Of a stretch of DNA of 64,000 nt, positions 49,120 to 58,816 are shown in pieces. The DNA is taken from positions 62,001 to 126,000 of the forward strand of contig NZ_QSDR01000007.1 in the NCBI RefSeq assembly GCF_003464085.1, written 5' to 3'. Source of the stretch: Clostridium sp. AM58-1XD (lineage in GTDB: Bacteria; Bacillota; Clostridia; Lachnospirales; Lachnospiraceae). The first letter of the stretch is position 1; each line of letters starts with the position of its first letter. Made by a program: the position numbers and the translations under genes. Under the pieces are notes generated by a model. The model saw only the letters and a list, made by a program, of their open reading frames with translations, was not told the DNA's origin and ran no database searches.

Positions 49120-50978
49120 ATGGAAGCATATCGCATTGCAGAAGATAGAAATACGTGGTATCCCATGGGGACAGCCAGAACAGAGGACGGATTCCATTTT
49201 TGCGTGGCGGCGGAGGGAGAAAGCTGCAGCCTGCTCTTGTTTCAAAAGGGAAAAGAGAAACCTTTTCAGAAGCTGCCGTTTCCGGCTGAACAGAGGATGG
49301 GAAATGTATGGAGCATGACGGTTGCAGGAGACAGTTTTACGAATGTGGAATACTGCTATGAAGCAGGCGGGAAACTGTTTCCGGATCCCTACGGAACATC
49401 CTTTACGGGAAGAGAGAAGTGGGGCAGCCTTTCACAGGTAAAAAAAGTGATGAAGACGCCTCTGAAGGAAGAATTATATGAATGGGACGGCGATAAGCCT
49501 CTTGAAATTCCATATACAGATATGGTTATTTACCGGATTCATACGAGAGGATTTACAAAGCGTGCGGCTTTAAAAAATTCTGAGAAAGGTACGTTCCGGG
49601 CAATTGAGGAAAAGATTCCTTATTTAAAGGAGCTTGGGATTACTACGTTGGAGCTTATGCCGCCTTCGGAATTTTCAGAGGTTATGATGCCGAATCATGC
49701 GGACGGGAATCCTTATGCAAAGGAGGAACCGACTGGAAAAATCAATTACTGGGGATACGAAGACGGTTATTATTTTGCGCCAAAGGCTCATACTGTTCGT
49801 CTCAGGAAAAAAAACCAGGACGGGAGCTCAAGGACCTTGTCCGCGCGCTTCATAAAAATGGAGTGGAACTGGTGATCGAGCTTTATTTTACAGGAAAAGA
49901 AAGCCCGGTTTTCGTCCTGGATGCAGTTCGTTACTGGGTCAGAGAATATCACGTGGACGGAATTCACCTGGTTGGAGCGGTGCCGGTAAAGCTGTTGGGA
50001 ACCGATCCGTTTTTAAGCAGAACAAAGCTGTTTGCAACGTCGTGGGATGGGGTGCCGGGAGGGAACAGAAAGCATCTTGGAGAGTATAATGACGGGTTTC
50101 AGGTCGACATGCGCCGCCTTCTGAAGGGGGATGAGGACCAGCTGAACAATCTGGTTTTCCGCACAAAAAGAAATCCGAAGGACTATGCGGTAATTAACTA
50201 CATTGCCAATACAAACGGATATACGTTAATGGACATGGTCTGTTATGAAATGAAGCATAATGAAAAAAACGGAGAAGGAAACCAGGATGGCAGCAATTAC
50301 AATTATACGTGGAACTGCGGCGTAGAGGGTCCTACAAGAAGGAAAAAGGTCCAGGAAATGCGGAAAAAGCAGATTCGCAACGCGCTGCTGATGGTATTTT
50401 TAAGCCAGGGTACGCCTCTTTTAATGGCAGGCGACGAATTCGGCAATTCTCAGAATGGCAATAATAATGCATACTGTCAGGATAACGACACATCCTGGCT
50501 GAATTGGGATTTGGTCAGGACAAATGAAGATATTTTGGAATTTGTTAAATATGCTATTGCATTCCGGAAAAAGCATCCTGTTTTTCATATGGATGAGGAA
50601 CCACGTGTTCTGGATTATAAGGCATGCGGCTATCCAGATATATCATTTCACGGCGTTAAGGCCTGGAAACCGGAATTCGAGAGTTTCCGCCGCCAGCTGG
50701 GCGTGATGTACTGCGGTGATTATGCAGAGAAAGACGGCCAGGGAGACGATTATTTCTTTGTGGCTTACAACATGCATTGGGAGCCGCATGAATTTGCGCT
50801 TCCGAACCTTCCTAAAAATAGAAAGTGGCATGTCGCGTTTAATACGAATGAAGCCAGCTGCAATGGTATTTTCAGGGAAGGGGAAGAACCGGAAGTTAAA
50901 AACCAGAAACAATTTATGGTATCTTCCAGAACAATAGTGGTTTTTGTTGGCAAGCCGGCAGAGAATCAGAACGTATAA
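49120..50978 (+). CDS. GlgX-like GH13 protein without catalytic residues (frame broken near 49789)
   Basis: A protein of about 619 residues aligned end to end with glycogen debranching enzymes. It has an N-terminal CBM48 (WYPMGTARTEDGFHFCVAA), IYRIHTRGFTK, YWGYEDGYYFAPKA, then a frame break, and later KHNEKNGEGNQDGSNYN and GDEFGNSQNGNNNAYCQDN. Restoring one base at GGCTCATACTG gives KASYCSSQEKKPGREL. All three catalytic positions are changed, away from the break: nucleophile Asp in DGFRFD is Val in DGIHLV (codon at 49971), the acid Glu in AEPWD is Thr in ATSWD (codon at 50037), and the Asp of AHDGF is Asn in NTNGY (codon at 50214). Region I, DIVLNH in GlgX, is IELYFT. It should bind glucan but not cut it. 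Follows the ABC-F gene by 15 bases. Confidence 0.85.
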
Positions 50979-51054
50979 GAATCAGGAAGAATAAGTCCGA
51001 TGTATCGCCTTGAGTGATTGATCTTTCTGCGATAAAATCTCTCACGTAAGCCAG

Positions 51055-51108
51055 ATACCCCGCAGACCTCCGGCGCTGTTACTGGGACCGTTGACCTGCG
51101 GGGTATTT
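51055..51108 (+). terminator. Hairpin after the GlgX-like gene
   Basis: ATACCCCGCAG (51055-51065) pairs perfectly with CTGCGGGGTAT (51096-51106) around a 30-nt loop; TTGGG follows. Stem strong, T-tract weak. Confidence 0.65.
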
Positions 51109-51194
51109 GGGCCTGCAGGCAGCTGCCGGAGTCAGGACTGTTTGACACTTTGTGCTGCCTGTGTAAATGATACTGGTGCAGAGGCGGCATAGTT

Positions 51195-51617
51195 ATGAAA
51201 ACGGACAATACTGGAATGACACTGCTTGAATTAGTTGCTGCGATTGCTGTTGTTATCGTTATTGCTGGAAGCAGCTGCTGTGTGCTGGCAGGAAGAATGG
51301 AGAAAATCAGGGAGAGACAGAGAGGAGACCAGGCTAAGGTCGTATTCTATGCTTTGGAGACATATCTGGAGGATTCTGTATCTAAGGGCATGTCTGATTC
51401 CTTAATTCTTTATCAGGATGTTTTGTCCTGCCCGATCAGCGATAAACGCAATAAATTAAATGAATATCTGTATGATGTCTGCCCGAAGGGAGCCAAGGTT
51501 GTCAGAGTTTCCGTAAACTGGCAGAGGACGAGACTGGTAGCGATTGTCTATCAGGTGGATGGATACAGAATTGAAATCAGAGAGGGGAAGATGACGGATT
51601 ATGAAAAATATCCCTAA
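51195..51617 (+). CDS. Type II/IV pseudopilin-like protein
   Basis: A 140-residue protein with a short basic leader and type III prepilin signal, G-MTLLELVAAIAVVIVIAG (Gly before Met, Glu at +5). The mature part is small, with three Cys in the whole protein. It is separated from the pilB operon by DUF4250 and a promoter, so it may be expressed independently, as a minor pilin or initiator. The sequence after the helix does not match a named family. Confidence 0.78.
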   Translation: MKTDNTGMTLLELVAAIAVVIVIAGSSCCVLAGRMEKIRERQRGDQAKVVFYALETYLEDSVSKGMSDSLILYQDVLSCPISDKRNKLNEYLYDVCPKGAKVVRVSVNWQRTRLVAIVYQVDGYRIEIREGKMTDYEKYP

Positions 51618-51780
51618 GGATCCATTTATGCTGGTAAGCTATATTAACACGCAGATGAGAGATTACTATGGCACCCTGGATGAACTCTGTCTGGCAATGG
51701 GGCTGGAAAAAAAGGAAATTTGTGACAGGCTGTCAGAGGCCGGTTTTGAATATGACGCGAAAGTGGGCCGATTTTTGTAA
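51601..51780 (+). CDS. DUF4250-family small protein
   Basis: A 59-residue protein, MKNIPKDPFMLVSYINTQMR, DYYGTLDELCLAMGLEKKEI and CDRLSEAGFEYDAKVGRFL. This matches the DUF4250 family found throughout Lachnospiraceae: N-x-P-K-D-P-x-M-L-x-S-x-I-N-T-x-x-R-D, with a terminal Y-D. It overlaps the pseudopilin by 17 bases. The fold looks like a small helix-turn-helix with no known function. Confidence 0.8.
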   Translation: MKNIPKDPFMLVSYINTQMRDYYGTLDELCLAMGLEKKEICDRLSEAGFEYDAKVGRFL

Positions 51781-51828
51781 GAAATATCGAAATATTGACT
51801 ATAAAACCAGAAACAAAGAGCGAAAGAA

Positions 51829-51857
51829 TTGACATTTTTTTGCATAAATTATAAAAT
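51829..51857 (+). promoter_or_regulatory. Sigma-A promoter of the type IV pilus operon
   Basis: TTGACA (51829-51834), 17-nt spacer, TAAAAT (51852-51857). The start would lie about 190 bases before pilB. Confidence 0.7.
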
Positions 51858-51893
51858 GAATGAAAGAGGCTGTGAAATAATATATGATAGCGG

Positions 51894-52015
51894 AAAGCGG
51901 GGAGTTTTATTGGGATAGAATACAGTGACTCCCTTTTTGCTTTTTATGTCATAGCCGCGCTGCGGCCATGGGCAACCGCGCGGCGGCGCAAGAGTTCCGC
52001 TTGCGGAACTCTTTG
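51894..52015 (+). promoter_or_regulatory. Structured leader of the pilus operon with possible attenuators
   Basis: Three hairpins in order: GGGAGT (51900-51905)/ACTCCC (51928-51933) followed by TTTTTGC; GCCGCGC (51954-51960)/GCGCGGC (51978-51984); and AAGAGTTCCG (51990-51999)/CGGAACTCTT (52004-52013). The first has a terminator form. I see no sequence of a known c-di-GMP aptamer. Confidence 0.5.
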
Positions 52016-52054
52016 TCGTGTTATTCATTGGTATGTGAAAGGAGATGGTAAGCG

Positions 52055-53753
52055 ATGATACAGAGACAGCGAATCCGTCTGGGAGATTTGCTGGTTTCAA
52101 AAGGGCTGATAACAGAAGAACAGCTGAAAGAGGCTTTGCGGGAACAGAAGGTCAGAAAGACAAAGCTTGGGGAAACATTGATAAGTCTGGGATATGTATC
52201 CGAAAAGAGCATCGTGGATATTTTGTGTGAACAGCTTCATCTGGAATATATGGAACTGAGAAAAATGAAGCTGGACGAAGCGGCTGTTTATATGATCAAT
52301 GAAGCTATGGCGAAAAAGTATAATCTGATTCCCATAGCTTTTCGCCGGATAATCCCAATGTGCTTCTCGTAGCGATGTCGGATCCGATGGATTTCATGGC
52401 TATCGATGATCTTGAGATTGTGACGAATATGAGAATCGCTCCGGTACTCAGTACGAGGAGTCAGATTTCTTTTCAGATAGACAGATACTTTGGAAAGCAG
52501 TCCGTGATTGCTGTTGCAGACGAATACAAGCGGGAGCGGGTTCAGGAAGAGGCTGCCCAGGAGGAAGAGGAGGCCAGAGACAGAGAGGCCAATGACAATT
52601 CTCCGATTGTAAAAATGGTCCGTTCCATTATGGAACAGGCTGTCCGCCAGAGAGCCAGCGATATCCACTTTGAACCGTTGGAAGACGGAATCAGAATCAG
52701 GTTCCGTATAGACGGCAACCTGGTAGAGGCCATGAGCTATGACATGACGATTTTCACGGCGCTGATCGCCAGGGTGAAAATTATTTCCGGAATGGATATT
52801 GCAGAGAAAAGGAAGCCTCAGGACGGCCGAACTACGATTATGGTTGACCATGTGGAATACGACGTTCGTGTTTCTGCGATTCCGACTGTTTATGGCGAAA
52901 AGATCGTTATGCGACTGACCAACAAGGTTGGGCTTATGCGTGATAAGCGTGATCTGGGCCTGAGGGAAGAGGAGCTTCCGGTATTTGAAAGAATGCTGGC
53001 GCGCCCTCATGGAATCATTCTGGTAACAGGGCCTACCGGAAGCGGTAAATCAACCACGCTTTATACGGCGCTGAGCGAACTGAATAATGAAAGCGTCAAT
53101 ATTGTTACAGTCGAAGATCCGGTAGAGGCAATTATAACCGGCGTTAATCAGATCCAGGTAAATACAAAGGCGGACATGACGTTCGCCAACGCACTTCGAT
53201 CGACCTCCGTCAGGATCCCGATATTATCATGATTGGTGAAAGCCGTGATCCGGAGACTGCGGAGATCGCCGTGCAGGCATCCATCACAGGCCACCTCGTA
53301 GTGAGTACGCTTCATACAAACAGTACATCTGCAAGTATTGCCAGGCTGATGAATATGGGAGTGGAATCATATCTGATTGCGGATGCCCTTGTGGGAGTTG
53401 TAGCGCAGAGACTCTGCAGGCGCCTCTGCACATGCAAACGCGGCAGACAGGCTACTGAGAGGGAGAAGCTGGAATTAGGCGTAAAAGAGGACGAGGAGCT
53501 GACCGTTTATGAGCCAAATGGCTGTCCGCTTTGCAGTCATACAGGGTATTACGGCCGAATCGGAGTATATGAACTGATGCCGATCAGTCAGCCGATACGC
53601 GACATGATTGCAAGAAAGGGGTCGGCTTCTGCCATAAAAGAGCAGGCTATGAAGGAAGGCATGATGACTCTGAGAAAGAGTGCGGTTAAACTTGTTCTGG
53701 ACGGTATTACATCTCTGTCCGAAATGCATAAAATTGCCTGTGAGGAGGACTAG
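52055..53753 (+). CDS. pilB: Type IV pilus assembly ATPase PilB (frame broken near 52345 and 53210)
   Basis: The assembly motor of about 566 residues. The GspE N-terminal domain ([21 protein letters not shown]) is followed by the ATPase: Walker [25 protein letters not shown] and, in the third frame, [22 protein letters not shown], then a four-Cys zinc motif with CRRLCTC and [17 protein letters not shown]. Two breaks, at GCTTTTCGCC and at CGATCGACCTCC, are both fixed by adding one base and then read [13 protein letters not shown] and [25 protein letters not shown]. First gene of the operon. Confidence 0.93.
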
Positions 53754-53755
53754 AG

Positions 53756-54814
53756 ATGACTTTAATAGAACTTTTGGAAGAGGCAGGAAGGAGAGAAGCT
53801 TCCGACCTTCATATTACAGTCGGAGTGCCTCCACAGATTCGTGTCAATGGAGAACTTGTGGTTCTGGACACGTATCCGAAGCTTTTGGGAGATGATACTA
53901 GAGCGTTGGTTGAAAGCATCATGGGGGATCATCAAAAAGAGGTTTTTGAAGAAAAGGGTGAAGTTGATTTTTCCTTTGGCATTCCAAGGCTGGGCCGATA
54001 CCGTGTAAATGCATTTAGACAGAGAGGAACGGTAGCCGCTGCCTTCCGTCTGGTTGGAACAGAGGTGCCAGAACCAGAAAAGCTGGGACTGGCTAAATCG
54101 GTTATTGAACTGGCGAAAAAGAAAAGCGGCCTCGTACTTGTCACCGGCCCTACGGGAAGCGGTAAATCTACAACGCTTGCGTCCCTGATTGGTAAAATCA
54201 ATCATACAAGAAGAGAACATATTATTACGCTGGAAGATCCGATCGAGTACCTTCACCGGCATGATAAGGCAATTGTAAATCAGAGAGAAATCGGTTTGGA
54301 CAGTATGTCGTATGCTGCTGCACTCCGGGCGGCGCTTCGAGAAGATCCGGATGTAATTCTGGTGGGCGAGATGCGTGATCTGGAGACAATCAGTACCGCA
54401 ATCACAGCGGCAGAGACGGGACATCTGGTATTTTCAACGCTGCACACAATTGGGTCAGCAGCTACGATCGACAGAATTATTGATGTATTTCCCCCGTATC
54501 AGCAAGCTCAGATCAGAATTCAGCTGGCTATGGTATTGGAGGCGATCATCTCACAACGGCTGATTCCAAAAGAAGACGGAAGCGGCCGAATGGGAGCGTT
54601 TGAAATTCTGCATGTGAATTCTGCGGTCCGTAACCTGATCCGTGAAGGGAAAACATATCAGATTACAAGCGTGATTCAGACCAACAGAAAGCTGGGAATG
54701 ATTACTCTGGACGATGCCCTTCTGGAACTTTACAGAAGCGGTCAGATCAGTGAACGGTCAGCCATTGAATTCTCAGTTGATCCGCTGGCGATGGAAAAGC
54801 GTATGCTGTATTAG
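53756..54814 (+). CDS. pilT: Twitching motility retraction ATPase PilT
   Basis: A 352-residue hexameric ATPase that retracts the pilus. Walker [10 protein letters not shown], Asp box TLEDPIEYLH, Walker B AALREDPDVILVGEMRDLETI, and the AIRNLIREGKT-like motif (here AVRNLIREGKTYQITSVIQT) are intact. It follows pilB by 2 bases. Its presence predicts retractile, motility-capable pili. Confidence 0.96.
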   Translation: MTLIELLEEAGRREASDLHITVGVPPQIRVNGELVVLDTYPKLLGDDTRALVESIMGDHQKEVFEEKGEVDFSFGIPRLGRYRVNAFRQRGTVAAAFRLVGTEVPEPEKLGLAKSVIELAKKKSGLVLVTGPTGSGKSTTLASLIGKINHTRREHIITLEDPIEYLHRHDKAIVNQREIGLDSMSYAAALRAALREDPDVILVGEMRDLETISTAITAAETGHLVFSTLHTIGSAATIDRIIDVFPPYQQAQIRIQLAMVLEAIISQRLIPKEDGSGRMGAFEILHVNSAVRNLIREGKTYQITSVIQTNRKLGMITLDDALLELYRSGQISERSAIEFSVDPLAMEKRMLY

Positions 54815-54824
54815 GAGGAGACGG

Positions 54825-56039
54825 ATGGCTAGTTACCGTTATCATATCGTTACCCCTTCCGGAGTGGAGAAAAAGGGGCTGATTGAAGCTGCCGACCGTT
54901 CTCACGCACTGACGGCCTTAAAGGCCGGCGGAAATACGGTTATTTCTGTAGGAAATCCCAGTATCTGGGATACACAGATCAACCTGCCGTTCACACATCG
55001 TGTAAAGGCCAGGGATATGAGCGTATTCTGCAGGCAGTTTGTGTCGATCATCAGTGCCGGAGTGAGCATAACAAGGGCGCTGGAAATGCTCGTGGAACAG
55101 ACGGAGAATAAAACGCTGAAAGAAGCATTGAGGGAAACCCGCTCCTATGTGGAGAGGGGAGAATCCCTTTCTGAAAGTATGAGGCGCCAGGAAGCTGTGT
55201 TTCCGAAAATGTTTATCAATCTGGTGCAGGCCGGAGAGGAATCAGGCAAGCTGGAACTGTCATTTGAACGAATGGCGATTCATTATGAAAAATCAGCAAA
55301 GATACAGAGCCTTGTGGCGAAAACGCTGATTTACCCGATTATTCTCGGTATTGCATCAGTTGTTGTAATTACGGTTATGATGGTATATATTGTACCTATG
55401 TACTCCGATATGTTTGCGGAGATGGATACCGAGCTGCCGATGTATACAAGGGCGGTAGTGGCGATCAGTAATTTCATGGTACATTACTGGTATCTGCTCC
55501 TTTTATTTGTGGGCGCCATGATATTTGCATACAGGATGTTCCGCAACACAAACAGAGGAAAGTATCTGCTGGCCAGCGTGGCGCTTAAAATTCCGATTTT
55601 CGGGAAAGTGAATCAGAAAAGTGCATGCGCTCAGTTTGCCAGGAATCTCAGCACACTGCTGACTGCCGGAGTACCGATTATGGAGGCCTTAAATATTGTG
55701 GCCGACACTATGAATAATCCCCTCTTTCAGGATGCTATGAAAAATGCCAGAGAGCAGGTGGCAAGGGGGATTTCCCTTGCCGTTCCATTGAGAGACTGCG
55801 GAATGTTTCCTCCAATGGTATACCATATGGTAAATATCGGTGAAGAGACAGGTGGACTGGATGGCATGCTTGACAGCCTGGCCGTATATTATGAGGAAGA
55901 GGTGGAGGCGGCTACCGAGAAAGCGGCCGCAGCCCTGGAGCCATTGATCATTCTTTTCATGGCGTTTATTGTTATCGCAATTATTATGGCGGTTTACACG
56001 CCGATGTTATCGATGTATCAGAACGCCGGAAACCTGTAG
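54825..56039 (+). CDS. pilC: Type IV pilus inner-membrane platform PilC
   Basis: A 404-residue GspF-family protein with two repeats of the domain (FCRQFVSIISAGVSITRALEML and FARNLSTLLTAGVPIMEALNIV) and three hydrophobic segments near residues 165-190, 215-240 and 370-395. The start is ATG 54825, after TAGGAGGAG; the open frame extends upstream but not as a real start. It anchors PilB/PilT action at the membrane. Confidence 0.95.
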   Translation: MASYRYHIVTPSGVEKKGLIEAADRSHALTALKAGGNTVISVGNPSIWDTQINLPFTHRVKARDMSVFCRQFVSIISAGVSITRALEMLVEQTENKTLKEALRETRSYVERGESLSESMRRQEAVFPKMFINLVQAGEESGKLELSFERMAIHYEKSAKIQSLVAKTLIYPIILGIASVVVITVMMVYIVPMYSDMFAEMDTELPMYTRAVVAISNFMVHYWYLLLLFVGAMIFAYRMFRNTNRGKYLLASVALKIPIFGKVNQKSACAQFARNLSTLLTAGVPIMEALNIVADTMNNPLFQDAMKNAREQVARGISLAVPLRDCGMFPPMVYHMVNIGEETGGLDGMLDSLAVYYEEEVEAATEKAAAALEPLIILFMAFIVIAIIMAVYTPMLSMYQNAGNL

Positions 56040-56066
56040 GTGATGAGAATTACGGCCAAGTGACGG

Positions 56067-56085
56067 TCCCGCTTATGGGAGCGGG
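56067..56085 (+). promoter_or_regulatory. Hairpin between pilC and the first pilin gene
   Basis: CCCGCTTATGGGAGCGGG forms a GC-rich hairpin, nested in a longer ACGG/CCGT pairing. It could stop upstream decay and raise pilin mRNA relative to pilBTC. Confidence 0.4.
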
Positions 56086-56196
56086 GGGCACGGAGCCGTA
56101 AGAGATAAGGTATGAATCCAACCGGTGTCTCGAAACGACAGGATTGTACGTATATTAAAGTGAAAGGAAGGTAAGGAAAAGAAAAGGAGAGGGCCA

Positions 56197-56748
56197 ATGG
56201 AGGTAAAGAGGGGAAGCAGCAAAGGATTTTCATTAATCGAACTGATTATAGCAGTAGCAATTCTGGTTGTGTTGTCCGGACTGCTTGCACCACAGCTGAT
56301 TAAGTATGTGGAGCGGTCGAGAGAGGCAAAGGATATGCAGACGCTGGATTCCGTTTATGTGGCGGTGAATACGGCCTTGACCAATGAAGAGGCGTATCAA
56401 GTGTTTACTGACGAAAACGGACCGGGCGGAAAGTATGGAGACATGATTGCCGGAATGACGCTTACTGAATTATTCAAAATTGATGACAGCTTTACACAAG
56501 AAGTGAAAGCAACTTTGGAAAAAAGCGATGCAGCAGATGTTAAGCTGGTATCCAAAAGAGCAAGGGTAAAAGCTGTAATGCCGGATGGGACAATGGCAGA
56601 AGGAACCATTATGGTTCAAGTGAAAGCCTCTGCTGAAACAGACGGTGTATCCGGCCTTTATGTAGGCGTATATGCAGGCGGTCTTGGAAAGGTTAACGGC
56701 GACTTTAAGGCGGGATATATAGATGCCAAACCAAATACAAATCCATAA
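56197..56748 (+). CDS. Type IV pilin 1 (PilA-like)
   Basis: A 183-residue prepilin with leader MEVKRGSSKG and mature FSLIELIIAVAILVVLSGLL (Glu at +5), continuing LAPQLIKYVERSREAKDMQ. The C-terminal domain (residues 70-183) has no Cys. The RBS AGGAGAGG precedes ATG. Its leader differs from the other four (no MKK), as does its C-terminal tail (AGYIDAKPNTNP). Confidence 0.9.
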   Translation: MEVKRGSSKGFSLIELIIAVAILVVLSGLLAPQLIKYVERSREAKDMQTLDSVYVAVNTALTNEEAYQVFTDENGPGGKYGDMIAGMTLTELFKIDDSFTQEVKATLEKSDAADVKLVSKRARVKAVMPDGTMAEGTIMVQVKASAETDGVSGLYVGVYAGGLGKVNGDFKAGYIDAKPNTNP

Positions 56749-56827
56749 GCTCATAAAATCCATCTGTAAGACGATACGAAAAGTATTGTTAATAGCTTTA
56801 TGAAAGAAAAGGAAGGAATTACATACT

Positions 56828-57352
56828 ATGAAGAAAGAAAATAATAAAGGTTTTTCTCTTATTGAATTAATTATAGCGGTCGCTATTCTCGTTGTCCTGT
56901 CGGGACTGCTTGCGCCACAGCTGATCAAGTATGTGGAGAGATCGAGAGAAGCGAAGGATATGCAGGCGCTTGATTCCGTATATGTGGCGGTAAATACGGC
57001 GCTGACGAATGAAGATGCATATGATGCGTTTACAACGGGAACAGGATACGGCGATATAAAAGATGGTATGCCGATAAATACGATTTTAGGAAAGACAGAT
57101 AAGTTTGCATTAGAGGTAAAGGCTGTTTTAGGAAAGACAGAGGTTGACTTAATCTCTAAAAGAGCTAAAGCGGACAGCGGCGTTATTATGGTACAGGTAA
57201 GAGAAGTTAAAGGCGGAGCCGATGATGTGGCTGGTTTGGAAGTAGGAACATATGCAGGTAAAAAGGGTACGGCTAACAGCGACTTCAAGGTTGGAAATGT
57301 AAGCGTTGGAGGTTCTTCAGATCCTGAATCTTCTCCTAGTGATGAAACATAA
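56828..57352 (+). CDS. Type IV pilin 2 (PilA-like)
   Basis: A 174-residue prepilin, leader MKKENNKG then FSLIELIIAVAILVVLSGLL. Residues 9-75 match pilin 1 almost exactly; the tail is distinct and ends in GGSSDPESSPSDET, a Ser/Pro/acidic stretch that could be modified. RBS GAAAGGAAGG region before ATG. Confidence 0.9.
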   Translation: MKKENNKGFSLIELIIAVAILVVLSGLLAPQLIKYVERSREAKDMQALDSVYVAVNTALTNEDAYDAFTTGTGYGDIKDGMPINTILGKTDKFALEVKAVLGKTEVDLISKRAKADSGVIMVQVREVKGGADDVAGLEVGTYAGKKGTANSDFKVGNVSVGGSSDPESSPSDET

Positions 57353-57396
57353 AAAATACATCAAGGCAAAATATATAAATGAAAGGAAACTATGGT

Positions 57397-57900
57397 ATGA
57401 AAAAGAATAATAAAGGCTTCTCCCTTATTGAATTAATTATAGCAGTAGCGATCCTGGTCGTGCTATCCGGACTTCTTGCACCACAGCTGATTAAGTATGT
57501 GGAGAGATCGAGAGAAGCGAAGGATATGCAGACACTGGACTCCGTATATGTGGCAGTGAATACGGCTTTAACAAATGAAAAGGCATATGATAAGTTCATA
57601 ACTGACCATACGGGAACGACAACAAAATTAGCTGCCAATGATGATATTCTCGATTCTTCTAAAACGGATGCCTTTTCAAAGGAAGTACAGTCTATTTTAG
57701 GAAAAAATAAAGTAGAGTTAGTGTCTAAAAGGGCAAAGGCCAAGAGCGGTGTTGTCAGAGTTGAAGTAAATACGGTAACGAGCGGCGCTGATGGAGTCAG
57801 CGGCCTGGAGGTAGGTGTGTATGCAGGTACGGAAGGTAACTACAATGACGGATTTTTAGTAGGACATGTAACTGCAACAAAAAATACAACTACAGAATAA
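57397..57900 (+). CDS. Type IV pilin 3 (PilA-like)
   Basis: A 167-residue prepilin from ATG 57397 (an in-frame ATG at 57379 lies before the AAAGG site and is less likely). Leader MKKNNKG, then FSLIELIIAVAILVVLSGLL. The tail carries a Thr-rich HTGTTTKLAAND and ends VTATKNTTTE. Confidence 0.9.
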   Translation: MKKNNKGFSLIELIIAVAILVVLSGLLAPQLIKYVERSREAKDMQTLDSVYVAVNTALTNEKAYDKFITDHTGTTTKLAANDDILDSSKTDAFSKEVQSILGKNKVELVSKRAKAKSGVVRVEVNTVTSGADGVSGLEVGVYAGTEGNYNDGFLVGHVTATKNTTTE

Positions 57901-57967
57901 AAAGTAAGATACTCAGCCGAAACGGTAGATTTTATAAGGACTATTATAGATTGAGAGGAACTTAAAA

Positions 57968-58486
57968 ATGAAAAAGAATAATAAGGGCTTTTCTTTGATC
58001 GAATTAATCATTGCAGTAGCTATTCTCGTAGTTCTGTCCGGACTTCTTGCACCACAGCTGATTAAATATGTAGAAAGATCGAGAGAGGCAAAGGACGTGC
58101 AGATGCTGGATTCGATCTATGTGGCGGTGAATACGGCGCTTACTAATGAAGAGGCATATGATAAATTTGTTGATGGGACTAATACAGGTGGAAATTATGT
58201 TGATATAGATTCCGGAATGTCTATTAAAGATATAATGGATAAAAATGATGCATTTTCAAAAGAAGTTGCATCTATATTAGGGAAATCGTCTTCTGAATTG
58301 ACTTTAAATTCTAAAAGGGCAAGCGGAGGTCATAATGCAGATAAAACAACTGTGAATAATATTTTCGTAATAGTTCAATCCAAAGAAGGTTCAGATAAGG
58401 TAGAAGGCCTAGAAGTAGGAGTTTATGTAGCACCAGCTAAAGATGGGACACATGTAGATGGGTTCGATGTAGGAACGACAAAGTAG
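57968..58486 (+). CDS. Type IV pilin 4 (PilA-like, AT-rich tail)
   Basis: A 172-residue prepilin, leader MKKNNKG and the same N-terminal helix. After about residue 75 the DNA becomes clearly more AT-rich, coding for NTGGNYVDIDSGMSIKDIMD and NADKTTVNNIFVIVQ. This change of base use inside one gene suggests that the tail was acquired from another source. Confidence 0.88.
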   Translation: MKKNNKGFSLIELIIAVAILVVLSGLLAPQLIKYVERSREAKDVQMLDSIYVAVNTALTNEEAYDKFVDGTNTGGNYVDIDSGMSIKDIMDKNDAFSKEVASILGKSSSELTLNSKRASGGHNADKTTVNNIFVIVQSKEGSDKVEGLEVGVYVAPAKDGTHVDGFDVGTTK

Positions 58487-58816
58487 ATATCAGTCTATAA
58501 AAAATATTTAAGTAAAATAATTAGGCGGGGCATTCTCGCAATGCTCCGTCCTAATTGATAAAAAACCACTTTACGGAATTTACTGGAAATAAATAGATAA
58601 GGATTTGATTCGTTTAACCTGTTATAATTATAATTAACAATCTGGTATCAAATGGGTCAAAAGACCTTTTGAACCTAACATTGAACCTAAATTAGAATAT
58701 TTCAACCTGAACGCGTTGCCTGGTAAGACTTTGCGGGCAGGATGATTACATATATAACACTACGATATAATACGATAAAAGATAAGAGATCATCAGGAAA
58801 AGTGAGGTAGATAAGT
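58487..58816. other. Intergenic region, pilin 4 to pilin 5
   Basis: No gene in 330 bases. It holds a long hairpin (58519-58534 with 58540-58556, one bulge) lacking a T-tract, then tandem TTGAACCTAA-like repeats near 58670-58690, and a TATAAT-like AT-rich stretch (58762-58770). Pilin 5 may have its own promoter. Confidence 0.45.
58519..58556 (+). terminator. Hairpin after pilin 4
   Basis: AATTAGGCGGGGCATT pairs with AATGCTCCGTCCTAATT (one bulged T) around CTCGC. It is followed by GATAAAAAA rather than T residues, so it may be an mRNA stabiliser. Confidence 0.5.

Noticed and set aside
51860..52054. c-di-GMP riboswitch before pilB
   Set aside because: The leader has hairpins but I could not find the conserved aptamer sequence of either class.
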